A stretch of DNA of 64,000 nt from JABAQJ01 sp046327745. GTDB taxonomy: Bacteria; Gemmatimonadota; Gemmatimonadetes; Gemmatimonadales; Gemmatimonadaceae. Position numbers and translations under genes: made by a program. The stretch spans positions 1 through 64,000 of the forward strand of contig JAXLXV010000020.1 in assembly GCA_046327745.1 (NCBI GenBank), given 5' to 3'. The notes beneath the pieces are model-generated. The model made no database searches, was not told the origin of the DNA, and saw nothing but the letters and a program-made list of their open reading frames with translations. Each line of letters begins with the position of its first letter. Positions within the stretch are counted from its first letter, which is position 1. Positions 7,752-14,710 of this stretch are shown here, piece after piece.

Positions 7752-8213
7752 GTGCGAAATGGCGGGTGGCGTTGGGCCTTCTCGGCTGCACTGGTTACGG
7801 CAGTCACTGTCTGCCCGGCGTCACTGCGCGCTCAACGCCTCAGTGCGGGTGTTTCTTCTCTGCCTGCGCGCAATCCGGAGGCAAGCCACTCCTGGATGCG
7901 ATCCGCGGGTTGGACTGGTGTCGCCGACGCGGAGCGCACGGCCGCGGGTCGCCGAGTGTCGTGGGACTGGCGGGAAGGGCGCCCGGCGGGACCGACGCGA
8001 GACGAAGGATCGCGTCGCAGGAAGCACGCCAAGATCGGGGCGTTGATCGGAGGTGGCTTTGGCGCTGCCGTCGGCGTGCTCGCGGTCGCGGCCGGCGAAG
8101 GCTTGAACGCGGAACAGGACCACAGTGCCGGACTCAAGATCGTTGGTGGGGGCTTGGCAGGCGCCTTGGTATTCGGTGCCCTCGGAGCCGGAATTGGCGC
8201 GTTGATTCCCTAG
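7752..8213 (+). CDS. Exported glycine-zipper protein
   Basis: A 153-residue protein with a Sec signal peptide (to about residue 27, SLRAQR) and a polar middle. A C-terminal glycine-zipper hairpin reads IGALIGGGFGAAVGVLAVAAG, then GGGLAGALVFGALGAGIGALIP, the pattern of Gly-zipper/YMGG-type domains that insert in or associate with membranes. GTG at 7752 is taken as the start because a near-perfect GAAGGAGG ribosome binding site lies just upstream (7738-7746) and the signal peptide begins directly after it. Function unknown; it may stabilise or permeabilise the envelope, which is speculation. An attC site follows at 8399. Confidence 0.75.
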   Translation: MRNGGWRWAFSAALVTAVTVCPASLRAQRLSAGVSSLPARNPEASHSWMRSAGWTGVADAERTAAGRRVSWDWREGRPAGPTRDEGSRRRKHAKIGALIGGGFGAAVGVLAVAAGEGLNAEQDHSAGLKIVGGGLAGALVFGALGAGIGALIP

Positions 8214-8398
8214 TCGTCCGCGCGTCTGCGCGCTGGTGAGGCTACTCGGGTGCCTGGCCGAGTCCTCGCGTCGTTGGCACCCGGCGCACCCGGTGGACAT
8301 TCGCCTTTCCGTGTGCGGTCCGCAGGTCGTCTCGTGAGAGGGGGCCGACTCTTCGCTCGCCCGTCCGTCTCGAGCCAGGCCGCGAAGCACGCGTGACC

Positions 8399-8492
8399 GC
8401 CCAACTGGTGCTGGAGCTGACCGCCGCGCTATGGTTGGCGGCGGCTCCGCCGCACGAGTGCTTTCGGCGGCAGCTGAGTTCTGACGTTAGGT
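8399..8492 (+). repeat. attC site, 94 bp
   Basis: Left core GCCCAAC (8399-8405), right core GTTAGGT (8486-8492). The arms AGCTGACCGCCGC and GCGGCGGCAGCT pair with one unpaired base. Confidence 0.85.
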
Positions 8493-8536
8493 CGTGACGT
8501 GCAACGTTGCTAACGACACAAGGGGGCAAGCTGATC

Positions 8537-9001
8537 ATGCGCATACTGATTATCTGGGCGGCGATGGTCATGGCGGCGCTTCACCTCGATGCGCAGACGC
8601 CGGCGGCAACGAATGGCGACCCATCATTGCGTGTCGAGATCGCCCGGATGGACAGTCTATTGTTTGCCGCGCTCAATGCCGGAGATCTCACGCGGCTCAA
8701 GACGTTCTTCGCTCCGGATCTGGAGTTCTACCAGGACAATGAAGGGCTCGAGAACTACGCCCAGACCATGAAGGACTTCCAGGCGATGCTTGGCCAGCCT
8801 TCACGGATCCGACGGGAACTGGTGCCGGGGAGTCTTGAGGTTTACCCGATCAAGAACTACGGAGCGATTGAGGTGGGGTCGCATCGGTTTTGCCATGAGG
8901 AAAATGGGCGAACCGAGTGCGGCACGTTCAAGTTCCTGCACGTGTGGCGGAAGACGGGTAAGACCTGGCGCCTCTCGCGGATCGTGAGTTACGCACACTA
9001 G
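8537..9001 (+). CDS. Secreted DUF4440/NTF2-like protein
   Basis: A 154-residue protein with a signal peptide (MRILIIWAAMVMAALHLDAQ). The mature part is an NTF2-like cone of the DUF4440 type: helices with LRVEIARMDSLLFAALNAGD, the diagnostic FFAPDLEFYQDNEGL segment, and the C-terminal strands FLHVWRKTGKTWRLSRIVSY. Such domains bind small molecules or act as unknown lyases or isomerases; no specific role can be assigned. Export suggests a periplasmic location. The ATG at 8537 is preferred over one at 8507 because the signal peptide starts there and a GGGGG-rich stretch lies ten bases upstream. Confidence 0.85.
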   Translation: MRILIIWAAMVMAALHLDAQTPAATNGDPSLRVEIARMDSLLFAALNAGDLTRLKTFFAPDLEFYQDNEGLENYAQTMKDFQAMLGQPSRIRRELVPGSLEVYPIKNYGAIEVGSHRFCHEENGRTECGTFKFLHVWRKTGKTWRLSRIVSYAH

Positions 9002-9073
9002 GAGTAATTATCGAGTACCGCGCGTGCGCTGATGTCCTCGTGAGCGGAACGGGTCGGCGACGGCGTGGGCTCC

Positions 9074-9171
9074 ACCTAACGAACGCTGACGCCGAAAGAC
9101 AGTCTACTGATTTTGCTCACGTCGTTAGCACTTCTATGTAGTTCCTTTGTGGCTCAACTCGGGCGTTAGGC
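9074..9171 (+). repeat. attC site, 98 bp
   Basis: Left core ACCTAAC (9074-9080), right core GTTAGGC (9165-9171). AACGAACGC after the left core can pair with GGGCGTT at the right end. Confidence 0.75.
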
Positions 9172-9178
9172 AACCAAT

Positions 9179-9649
9179 ATGCGGTATTGCGTGGCATTCG
9201 CAGTCAGCCTCCTGGGCGTCCTTTGGAGTAGCTCACTGCGAGCGCAGGACTCTGCCAACGTGCTGCGCGTCAGTGTGTGGTACGCCATGCACGTCGCCAC
9301 GAACCAGCCTCGTTCAGCACCGGTCGTATTCCTTTTGCCCGCGGGCGCGGCCACCGAGGCGGCACCGGCAGACTGGGCGCCCGCCTTTCGGGCGACCGGA
9401 CTCCGCGTGCTTGTCGAGTCCCGCTTACCGCAAGGCGACACCGTTCTCGTCACGTTGGCGCGCCCGGGCCGCGATAGTGTCACAACGACCGGGGCGTTTT
9501 ACACGATGGGTGCGCAAGAGACGTCCTGCGAGCGAGACCGGAGTCGCTCAACCTTGCGGGTGGCACATGTGGCCTGCGATAGTGCTACGTGCCGACTCAT
9601 TCACGAGTCGGTCACCGGCACTGGGCTGAAATGCCCAGCGGCACCTTAA
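9179..9649 (+). CDS. Secreted hypothetical protein, 156 aa
   Basis: A 156-residue protein with a signal peptide (residues 1-22, SSLRAQ) and four mature Cys residues (ETSCERD, HVACDSATC, LKC), so a disulfide-bonded exported protein is likely. The body is beta-rich with Val/Thr strands. No family recognised. It starts eight bases after the attC right core at 9165-9171 and is the only gene of its unit. The stop at 9649 is followed by a very short, degenerate attC-like element ending at 9711. Confidence 0.65.
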   Translation: MRYCVAFAVSLLGVLWSSSLRAQDSANVLRVSVWYAMHVATNQPRSAPVVFLLPAGAATEAAPADWAPAFRATGLRVLVESRLPQGDTVLVTLARPGRDSVTTTGAFYTMGAQETSCERDRSRSTLRVAHVACDSATCRLIHESVTGTGLKCPAAP

Positions 9650-9666
9650 TGTCGGCGCGACGCGTC

Positions 9667-9711
9667 GCATAACACGAATTTGCAGCCGCTGAGGAAAGTG
9701 GCACGTTAGGC
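9667..9711 (+). repeat. Very short attC-like element
   Basis: GCATAAC (9667-9673, one mismatch to RYYYAAC) and a good right core GTTAGGC (9705-9711) lie only 45 bp apart, end to end. That is shorter than described attC sites. It may be a deletion derivative. Confidence 0.4.
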
Positions 9712-9730
9712 AGCGGACCACCATCGGCTC

Positions 9731-9952
9731 ATGACAACTCCCACTAGATCTCTCATGACTCGTTTCCTTATTGCGGCACTCTCGCTCGTGTTCGCCGTCG
9801 TTACAGGAGTGCAATGGCTAGGCCAACCACTTCGCGTCGTGCAACTTGTAAAGATCATTGGGTTGAGTATGCTGACTGGCGTCCTATGGATGCAGGCCGT
9901 GGCGAGTGCGCAGGCAGCTGCCAAAGGAAAGAACAGTGAGTCAGCTGCCTAA
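9731..9952 (+). CDS. Small two-helix membrane protein, 73 aa
   Basis: A 73-residue protein with two hydrophobic helices (about residues 11-28 and 36-60) and a polar, Lys/Ser-rich tail. It could be a small inner-membrane protein of unknown function. An in-frame ATG at 9755 is an alternative start that would still keep both helices. The TAA stop is inside a GCCTAAC left core (9947-9953). No matching right core follows before the next gene, so its attC site seems to be truncated. Confidence 0.6.
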   Translation: MTTPTRSLMTRFLIAALSLVFAVVTGVQWLGQPLRVVQLVKIIGLSMLTGVLWMQAVASAQAAAKGKNSESAA

Positions 9953-9953
9953 C
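9947..9953 (+). repeat. Orphan attC left core
   Basis: GCCTAAC overlaps the stop of the small membrane protein. No GTTRRRY partner exists before the next start at 9998, so the right half of this attC seems deleted. Confidence 0.45.
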
Positions 9954-9997
9954 CAGCGCACGAAGCGGTCGTGCCAGCAACGCCCGGACACCGAGTC

Positions 9998-10738
9998 ATG
10001 AGCGGCGATCGGGTGGCCATCGTTCTCGGCGGAGCCGGGTCAGTCGGTGCCGCCTTGCTCACCGAGTTGTTGCGCGACGATGGCTTTGGCACTGTGGTCG
10101 CACTTGTTCGGCGACCGCTCCCCACGTCCATCCGCAACGCCGACAAGACGGGCGGCCGCCTGGTCGAGCATCTCGTACCCGATATGACTCCGGAGCATCT
10201 CGCCGCCGCCATCCCAGACGTCTTGCGCACGATCTCCGGAGAGGTGGAAGGCTTCAGTGCGCTCGGTGTTGGAGCCCGCACCGCGAGCCTAACGCTCGAG
10301 CAACATCGCGCCGTCGACGTCACGCTGAACGGAGCGTTCGCGCGTGCGTTGCGTGATTCCGGACGCGTCCGACATCTCTCGTTTCTCAGCGCCGTGGGCG
10401 CGGACGCGAGGGCGAGTACCGGCGGCAGCGGCGCGGCCGGGTCGGCGCGCTACCGACGCGTGAAGGGTGAGTCGGAGGCGACGGTGCAGGCGAACGGCCC
10501 GTCGGTCGTGAGCGTCTTCCGTCCGGCGATGATTATCGGCTCGCAGCACACGCCTTGGGTTCTCGAGAAGACGCTCCCGCTGTTTTCGTTCATCACGCCG
10601 GCAAAGTACCGGTCGATCCGGGTCGATCAGATTGCACGGGCGATGATCGCGGCAGCGAAGCAGCACCCCGCGACGAGCGCCGTGTACCATTATGCCGAGA
10701 TGCTGGCGTTAGGCGAGAATGCTGGGGCCTCTCGCTAA
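9998..10738 (+). CDS. NAD(P)-binding Rossmann protein, YbjT/HTATIP2-like
   Basis: A 246-residue atypical short-chain dehydrogenase/NAD(P)-binding protein. The N-terminal dinucleotide motif GGAGSVGAALL is near residues 10-20. The pattern FSALGVGART..., then LSFLSAVGAD and YRRVKGESEATV (Tyr and Lys in the YxxxK spacing), then FRPAMIIG, matches the HTATIP2/YbjT-like extended family, which lacks classical dehydrogenase activity in many members. It is cytoplasmic. The ATG at 9998 is preferred to a GTG at 9971. The TAA stop overlaps a degenerate left core (CGCTAAG), so it sits in the array like a cassette. Confidence 0.8.
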   Translation: MSGDRVAIVLGGAGSVGAALLTELLRDDGFGTVVALVRRPLPTSIRNADKTGGRLVEHLVPDMTPEHLAAAIPDVLRTISGEVEGFSALGVGARTASLTLEQHRAVDVTLNGAFARALRDSGRVRHLSFLSAVGADARASTGGSGAAGSARYRRVKGESEATVQANGPSVVSVFRPAMIIGSQHTPWVLEKTLPLFSFITPAKYRSIRVDQIARAMIAAAKQHPATSAVYHYAEMLALGENAGASR

Positions 10739-10786
10739 GTTGGCTACATATGGTGACTCACCGTCAGGCTAACTTGGGCGTTAGGC
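10733..10786 (+). repeat. Short attC-like site, 54 bp
   Basis: The left core CGCTAAG is off-consensus; the right core GTTAGGC (10780-10786) is good. The flanks AAGTTGG and CTAACTTGGGCGTT can pair in part. Confidence 0.45.
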
Positions 10787-10933
10787 AAACGTGCCACCGC
10801 TTTGCGGCGCGACACCAGTGGCTGCAACAGTCGCTGGCGTCAGCGCGTCTCATGATGTGATGTGAGCAGCAGATACTGGTCGTCAGGCGGCGCCCTGAAC
10901 CCAGTCGCTCGTAACCCTTCGCTCCCGCCTCCC

Positions 10934-11920
10934 ATGCCTGCACGCGCGTTTTGCCTCGCGGCCTTCTTGTTGCTCTGCCCGCATTCGCTTCGCAGCCAAG
11001 TGTGGCAAGTTGCCGATCTGACCACGCGTCAGATTCAGGCGCTCGACCGCGCCCGGACGGTCGCCATTCTGCAGGGCGGGATGCTTGAGGAACACGGCCC
11101 GTATCTCCCCGCCTTTACCGATGGCATCCTGAGCGCTCGACTCACCGCGACACTCGCCGATGGTCTGGCTGCTCAGATGCCCGGGTGGACCATTCTCGTC
11201 TTCCCTCCAATCTCCGTCGGTACCTCAGGGTCGAACGAAATCGGCGGTCAGTTCACCTTCGCTGGCACCTACGCGGTGCGCCCGTCCGTTCTTCGCGCCG
11301 CCTTTATGGACGTCGCCTCCGAGCTTGGGGACCAAGGCTTCCGGTGGGTCTTCGTCGTCCATGTCCATGGCTCGCCCCTGCACATCAACGCGCTGGATCA
11401 AGCTGGCGACTTCTTTCACGACACGTACGGCGGCACGATGGTGAATTTGTGGGGACTACTCCCGGTCCTCGCCGGTTGGGGCAGCGTGCTCGGCACGCTC
11501 CCAGATGCCACGAAGCGCGAGGACGGCACCTCGCTGCATGGTGGGCTCGACGAGCACAGTATGATCCTGCACTTGGCTCCCCAATTGGTCGCACCGGACT
11601 TCCGGGAGGCCCCCACGGTGAGTGGCGCCAACTATGACTCCGCCTTCGCAGTCGCTCGCCGTCCGGGATGGCCAGGCTATCTGGGAGCTCCACGCCTTGC
11701 GACCGCCGCGATTGGGCGGCAGATCTGGGACGGGTTTTCAGCTGCAACGGTGCGGACGGCGGTGGAGATCCTCAAGGGAAAGGACCCCAGTACCTATCCG
11801 CGCTATATGACCTTCCTGCGCAAGAACCCGCTCTACCAGAACTGGATCGCGGAGGCCGAACGGCGGGACTCCGTTCGGGGAAGTCTGCAGCAGGCTTGGA
11901 TCCAGCAACACAAGGAGTGA
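10934..11920 (+). CDS. Exported creatininase-family protein
   Basis: A 328-residue protein with a Sec signal peptide (MPARAFCLAAFLLLCPHS). The mature part is creatininase/creatinine amidohydrolase family: the metal motif GGMLEEHGPYLPAFTDG (family pattern GSxEQHGPHLPxxTD) is near residues 55-71. VVHVHGSPLHINAL is followed by HGGLDEHS, which supplies further His/Asp/Glu metal ligands. Family members hydrolyse cyclic or linear amides with two divalent metals. Export is unusual, since most family members are cytoplasmic; the substrate is unknown. The ATG at 10934 starts the signal peptide. The protein sits between attC-like ends at 10786 and 12060. Confidence 0.85.
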   Translation: MPARAFCLAAFLLLCPHSLRSQVWQVADLTTRQIQALDRARTVAILQGGMLEEHGPYLPAFTDGILSARLTATLADGLAAQMPGWTILVFPPISVGTSGSNEIGGQFTFAGTYAVRPSVLRAAFMDVASELGDQGFRWVFVVHVHGSPLHINALDQAGDFFHDTYGGTMVNLWGLLPVLAGWGSVLGTLPDATKREDGTSLHGGLDEHSMILHLAPQLVAPDFREAPTVSGANYDSAFAVARRPGWPGYLGAPRLATAAIGRQIWDGFSAATVRTAVEILKGKDPSTYPRYMTFLRKNPLYQNWIAEAERRDSVRGSLQQAWIQQHKE

Positions 11921-12059
11921 GGGCGGGTCTGTCGTTGCGTCGTCTCACTACTGCATGAAGCGCTCGTCCTCGGCGATCGGTTGGCGGTTGGCAACGGGTG
12001 AGTGTACGTCGGCCGGTCGCCTTGCAGCGGCGATGTTCGATCCACAGTTTATGCTGATC

Positions 12060-12066
12060 GTTAGGC
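12060..12066 (+). repeat. attC right core, left side unclear
   Basis: GTTAGGC, preceded by CTGATC, closes the creatininase unit and opens the hicBA remnant. No good RYYYAAC was found within 140 bp upstream. Confidence 0.45.
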
Positions 12067-12214
12067 ATCCGACAAACGCGCGGTGTTCTATCTGACGTCA
12101 AGCCGTATTCGGGAGATTTCCGGCAGCGGCTAGCCAAGGGCGCGATGGTGCATCGAGATGCACCGGTGACGCCGTGCGGCTAGATTTCTTTGCGTGTCGC
12201 CGAACGGAGTCCAG

Positions 12215-12432
12215 ATGAAGCTGCAGCTCACTGCCGTCTCTCGTGAAAAGCCCGAAGGGTTTGTCGCGTTTGTGGAGGAACCGACCGGCGCGAATACACC
12301 GCGGGCCACGCTTGAGTAGGCGCGCGCCAACCGACACGTGGCTCGGCGCGCTTCAACGGTGCCGAGGCACTGGGAGGTCACGACGTTCTCGCGCGCAGGT
12401 TCTGTCGGGACCTGGAGATCAGCGCGCGGTAA
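12215..12432 (+). pseudogene. hicBA: Decayed hicB-hicA toxin-antitoxin remnant
   Basis: From ATG 12215 (GGAG at 12205-12208) the frame reads KPEGFVAFVEE, GANT and ATLE, the N-terminus of the HicB antitoxin family. It then hits TAG at 12317 exactly where family members read Glu, and continues ARAN. After that the homology jumps directly to the C-terminus of a HicA toxin: ASTVPRHWEV in one frame, then VLARRFCRDLEIS in another, ending with TAA at 12430-12432. So a deletion fused the start of hicB to the end of hicA, and a nonsense change plus a frameshift followed. The unit lies between an attC right core (12060) and left core (12434), so it was a toxin-antitoxin cassette. It cannot make either protein. 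Confidence 0.75.
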
Positions 12433-12433
12433 T

Positions 12434-12440
12434 ACCTAAC
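12434..12440 (+). repeat. Orphan attC left core at array edge
   Basis: ACCTAAC directly follows the hicA remnant stop. No GTTRRRY follows, so the site is truncated; the array's cassette pattern stops here. Confidence 0.5.
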
Positions 12441-12473
12441 GACATGTACAACGGACAGCGGGAGGTATGGAGC

Positions 12474-14618
12474 GTGTGGCGGGGGCTGCGCTGCGTCTAC
12501 GGGTTGTTGGTCGCGCTGTGCTTGGCAGCGCCTCGAATCGCGGCGGCGGCACCGATGGCGTGCCCCACAGCCGGCGCGTTTGACTTCTCGGCGATGGATC
12601 GGTTGTGGGCCATCGTGTCGGTGTTGGAGAGCGACCGCGAACCGGCATCCGGCGAGTGGGACCAGCTGGCGCGCACGCCGGGGTACACGGCGCTCATCGC
12701 TCACGAACCGAAGTACGGTGTCGACTACTTGCAGCGAAACCTGCGGCTCGTGTTCAAACCGTCGCTCGCGGGCGAACTTGCCAACGCCCAGCCATCGGAA
12801 GCGTTGCGGCACTTCCTTGATCTCAAGGCAAAGAAGGCTGACTTGCAGGCCTTTCAGACAAAGGTGCAGCAGCCCTCTGTCTGGAACGCAGCCGTCGATC
12901 TCGTACAGGCGTGGCTCCCTGCCGCCAGCACGGCCCGGTGTCCCGCTCCGGTGGTGGCCTTCGTGGTGTTCGCCAGCGACGCGCGTGGCGGCTACGGTCC
13001 GTTGATCTTCGACCTGCTCTACGCGTTCGATCGAGGCGAGTCGTTCACCGAGCTCGCCGCCCACGAGATGTTCCACTACTACACACGGGAGCTGTCGCCG
13101 TACGACCCAGGGAACGTCCCCGAAGCGTATCAGGACGTACTGGATGCGCTGGGTTGGCTTCAGGGCGAGGGAATGGCCGATCAGATTGACAAGGCCGCCG
13201 CTATCGAAACTGGCTCGCTGCCAGATACGGCCTACTATCGAGCCTACCAGAGCCAGTTGGCTGATAGCCCGCGCATCGTATTCGCGCTCGATGACCTGCT
13301 TTGCCAGCTCAGTGACGACCCGCGAGGCGCGAAACGGATTGGAGTCCAGATGCTCGACGGCATTCCGATGAGCGGACATCCGACGGGCCATTTCATGACA
13401 CGGGCTATCCTCCAAAATGGAGGCAAGGCAGAACTCGTCCGCACGTTTAACAATCCGTTCGCTTTCGTGTACCTCTACAACGCCGCAGCGATTCGAAGTG
13501 CCACGCTGCCTCGCTTTAGCAATCAGGCGATTGGCGAACTGCGAAGACTCGAACACCAGGTCGGCCTCCGACCTGAGGATGCGCTGGCCAAAGCCGCTGT
13601 GGCAGGTGGCGTCGACTGGTCGTCCGTCATCGCATTTCGGGCCGTCACCACCGCCTTGTTGGCTGACCACGATCCAGATCCCTCGCTCTGGACCGCACTG
13701 TTCCGCACCTCTGGTTACCGCATCTTCTTCGCACACGAGGGCGACTCGCATGCCGCGATGCAGGACGCCATCTCGCTAGCGTTCAAACCGTCACGCAACC
13801 CCGAGTTAGAGCGCGTGCTCACCGGCGGAGGAACTGATCTTGTCCGCTACTTCCTGGAGCATAAGAAGTTCGATCAAGCGGTGACGCAGGCGTGGGAACA
13901 GTGGCAACAGAGCGGGGCGCTCGAACGCACGGTGCAGCAGCTGTCGACGTACCTTCCCGCCGGCGCGTCAGAGGTACTAGCTGGATCGACCGTCACGTTG
14001 TTGCACCTGGGCACCGTTGATCTACGCTACGGGTACGAGGCGCTGCTCGTCGATCCTCTCTGGATTCGAGGCGAGTCCTCCGACTCGTTCACGCCCTTCA
14101 TTCGACTGAACCTGCTTTCCCGCTACGCCGCCGCCGTAACGCCGTACGACAACGCGATGCTCACCAGGCGGCAAGCGACATTCCTCCGTACATGGGAGGA
14201 GATCCAACTACGCGGACTCGCCGACCTCGCCAGCCGTGACGGGGGCGATCAGGAGAGATCGGAGGCCCAGAAGTCGTACGCTGCACGGCTGCAGGACGTC
14301 CCACAGCTGCTCGCTCGCACCGACGCGATTATGAAGCGGGCCGCAACCGACCCCGCAGCCTGGCGTGACTTCGAGAGTCTTCAGCGCGATTTCTTCCTCG
14401 CTCAGGGCAGCCCACTGGGCTACTTCATCGCGTCGGCGTGCAAGGACGTACTGGGCCGGCAAGCGCTGGCGACAACGACCGGCGATCCGGTCGCGTTCCT
14501 CCGGCTGTATCAGAGAGCCGCACGTAGGAAGAGCGGGCTGCCGCCCATCTCGTCGGAATCGACCGACTGGCTGGCCCGACTCGCCGCCGAGGCCAAAGCG
14601 GTGGCAAGAAATCGGTAG
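12474..14618 (+). CDS. DUF5700-like zinc-peptidase-like protein, duplicated
   Basis: A 714-residue exported protein (signal peptide to about residue 27, APRIAAAAP). The first half contains ELAAHEMFHYYTREL (HEXXH-type, His near residue 198), resembling the DUF5700 putative metallopeptidases. The second half, from about residue 390, repeats the first: IAHEPKYGVDYLQRNLRLVFKPS matches FFAHEGDSHAAMQ...LAFKPSRNPEL, and the segment before the HEXXH is repeated as DLRYGYEALLVDPLW. The second copy lacks the HEXXH and so is probably structural. GTG 12474 is chosen over ATG 12444 because GGAGG at 12461-12465 sits eight bases before it and the signal peptide then starts correctly. Substrate unknown. Confidence 0.75.
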   Translation: MWRGLRCVYGLLVALCLAAPRIAAAAPMACPTAGAFDFSAMDRLWAIVSVLESDREPASGEWDQLARTPGYTALIAHEPKYGVDYLQRNLRLVFKPSLAGELANAQPSEALRHFLDLKAKKADLQAFQTKVQQPSVWNAAVDLVQAWLPAASTARCPAPVVAFVVFASDARGGYGPLIFDLLYAFDRGESFTELAAHEMFHYYTRELSPYDPGNVPEAYQDVLDALGWLQGEGMADQIDKAAAIETGSLPDTAYYRAYQSQLADSPRIVFALDDLLCQLSDDPRGAKRIGVQMLDGIPMSGHPTGHFMTRAILQNGGKAELVRTFNNPFAFVYLYNAAAIRSATLPRFSNQAIGELRRLEHQVGLRPEDALAKAAVAGGVDWSSVIAFRAVTTALLADHDPDPSLWTALFRTSGYRIFFAHEGDSHAAMQDAISLAFKPSRNPELERVLTGGGTDLVRYFLEHKKFDQAVTQAWEQWQQSGALERTVQQLSTYLPAGASEVLAGSTVTLLHLGTVDLRYGYEALLVDPLWIRGESSDSFTPFIRLNLLSRYAAAVTPYDNAMLTRRQATFLRTWEEIQLRGLADLASRDGGDQERSEAQKSYAARLQDVPQLLARTDAIMKRAATDPAAWRDFESLQRDFFLAQGSPLGYFIASACKDVLGRQALATTTGDPVAFLRLYQRAARRKSGLPPISSESTDWLARLAAEAKAVARNR

Positions 14619-14710
14619 CGGCTCACCGAACACAAGATGAAAGGGAACCGTCGCGCGTCGCGCATCCCGGTCTTGCGGACACTCTGGCAATCGGTCGGTG
14701 CCCACGGGCT

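Larger units (their letters stand above)
1..12440 (+). mobile_element. Integron cassette array, main segment
   Basis: Successive short + strand genes are each followed by an imperfect palindrome bounded by RYYYAAC and GTTRRRY, the layout of attC sites. Clear sites lie at 641, 1748, 2579, 3918, 4549, 5220, 5949, 8399 and 9074, with weaker or half sites between. Stop codons of several genes (646, 9952) fall inside the RYYYAAC core, as in real cassettes. No integrase or attI is visible, so on this window alone it is an array without its platform; intI may lie upstream of base 1. The segment ends near an orphan left core at 12434, after which longer conventional genes begin. Assignment as an integron is inference from architecture. 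Confidence 0.75.

Noticed and set aside
10287..10714. GCCTAAC (10287) and GTTAGGC (10708) inside the NAD(P)-binding gene as a cassette boundary
   Set aside because: Both lie in a continuous, well-conserved reading frame and are 420 bp apart, too far for a typical attC.
12378..13751. Long minus-strand open frame opposite the DUF5700-like gene
   Set aside because: No family motif, and the + strand frame carries a signal peptide, an HEMFHYY motif and an internal repeat.
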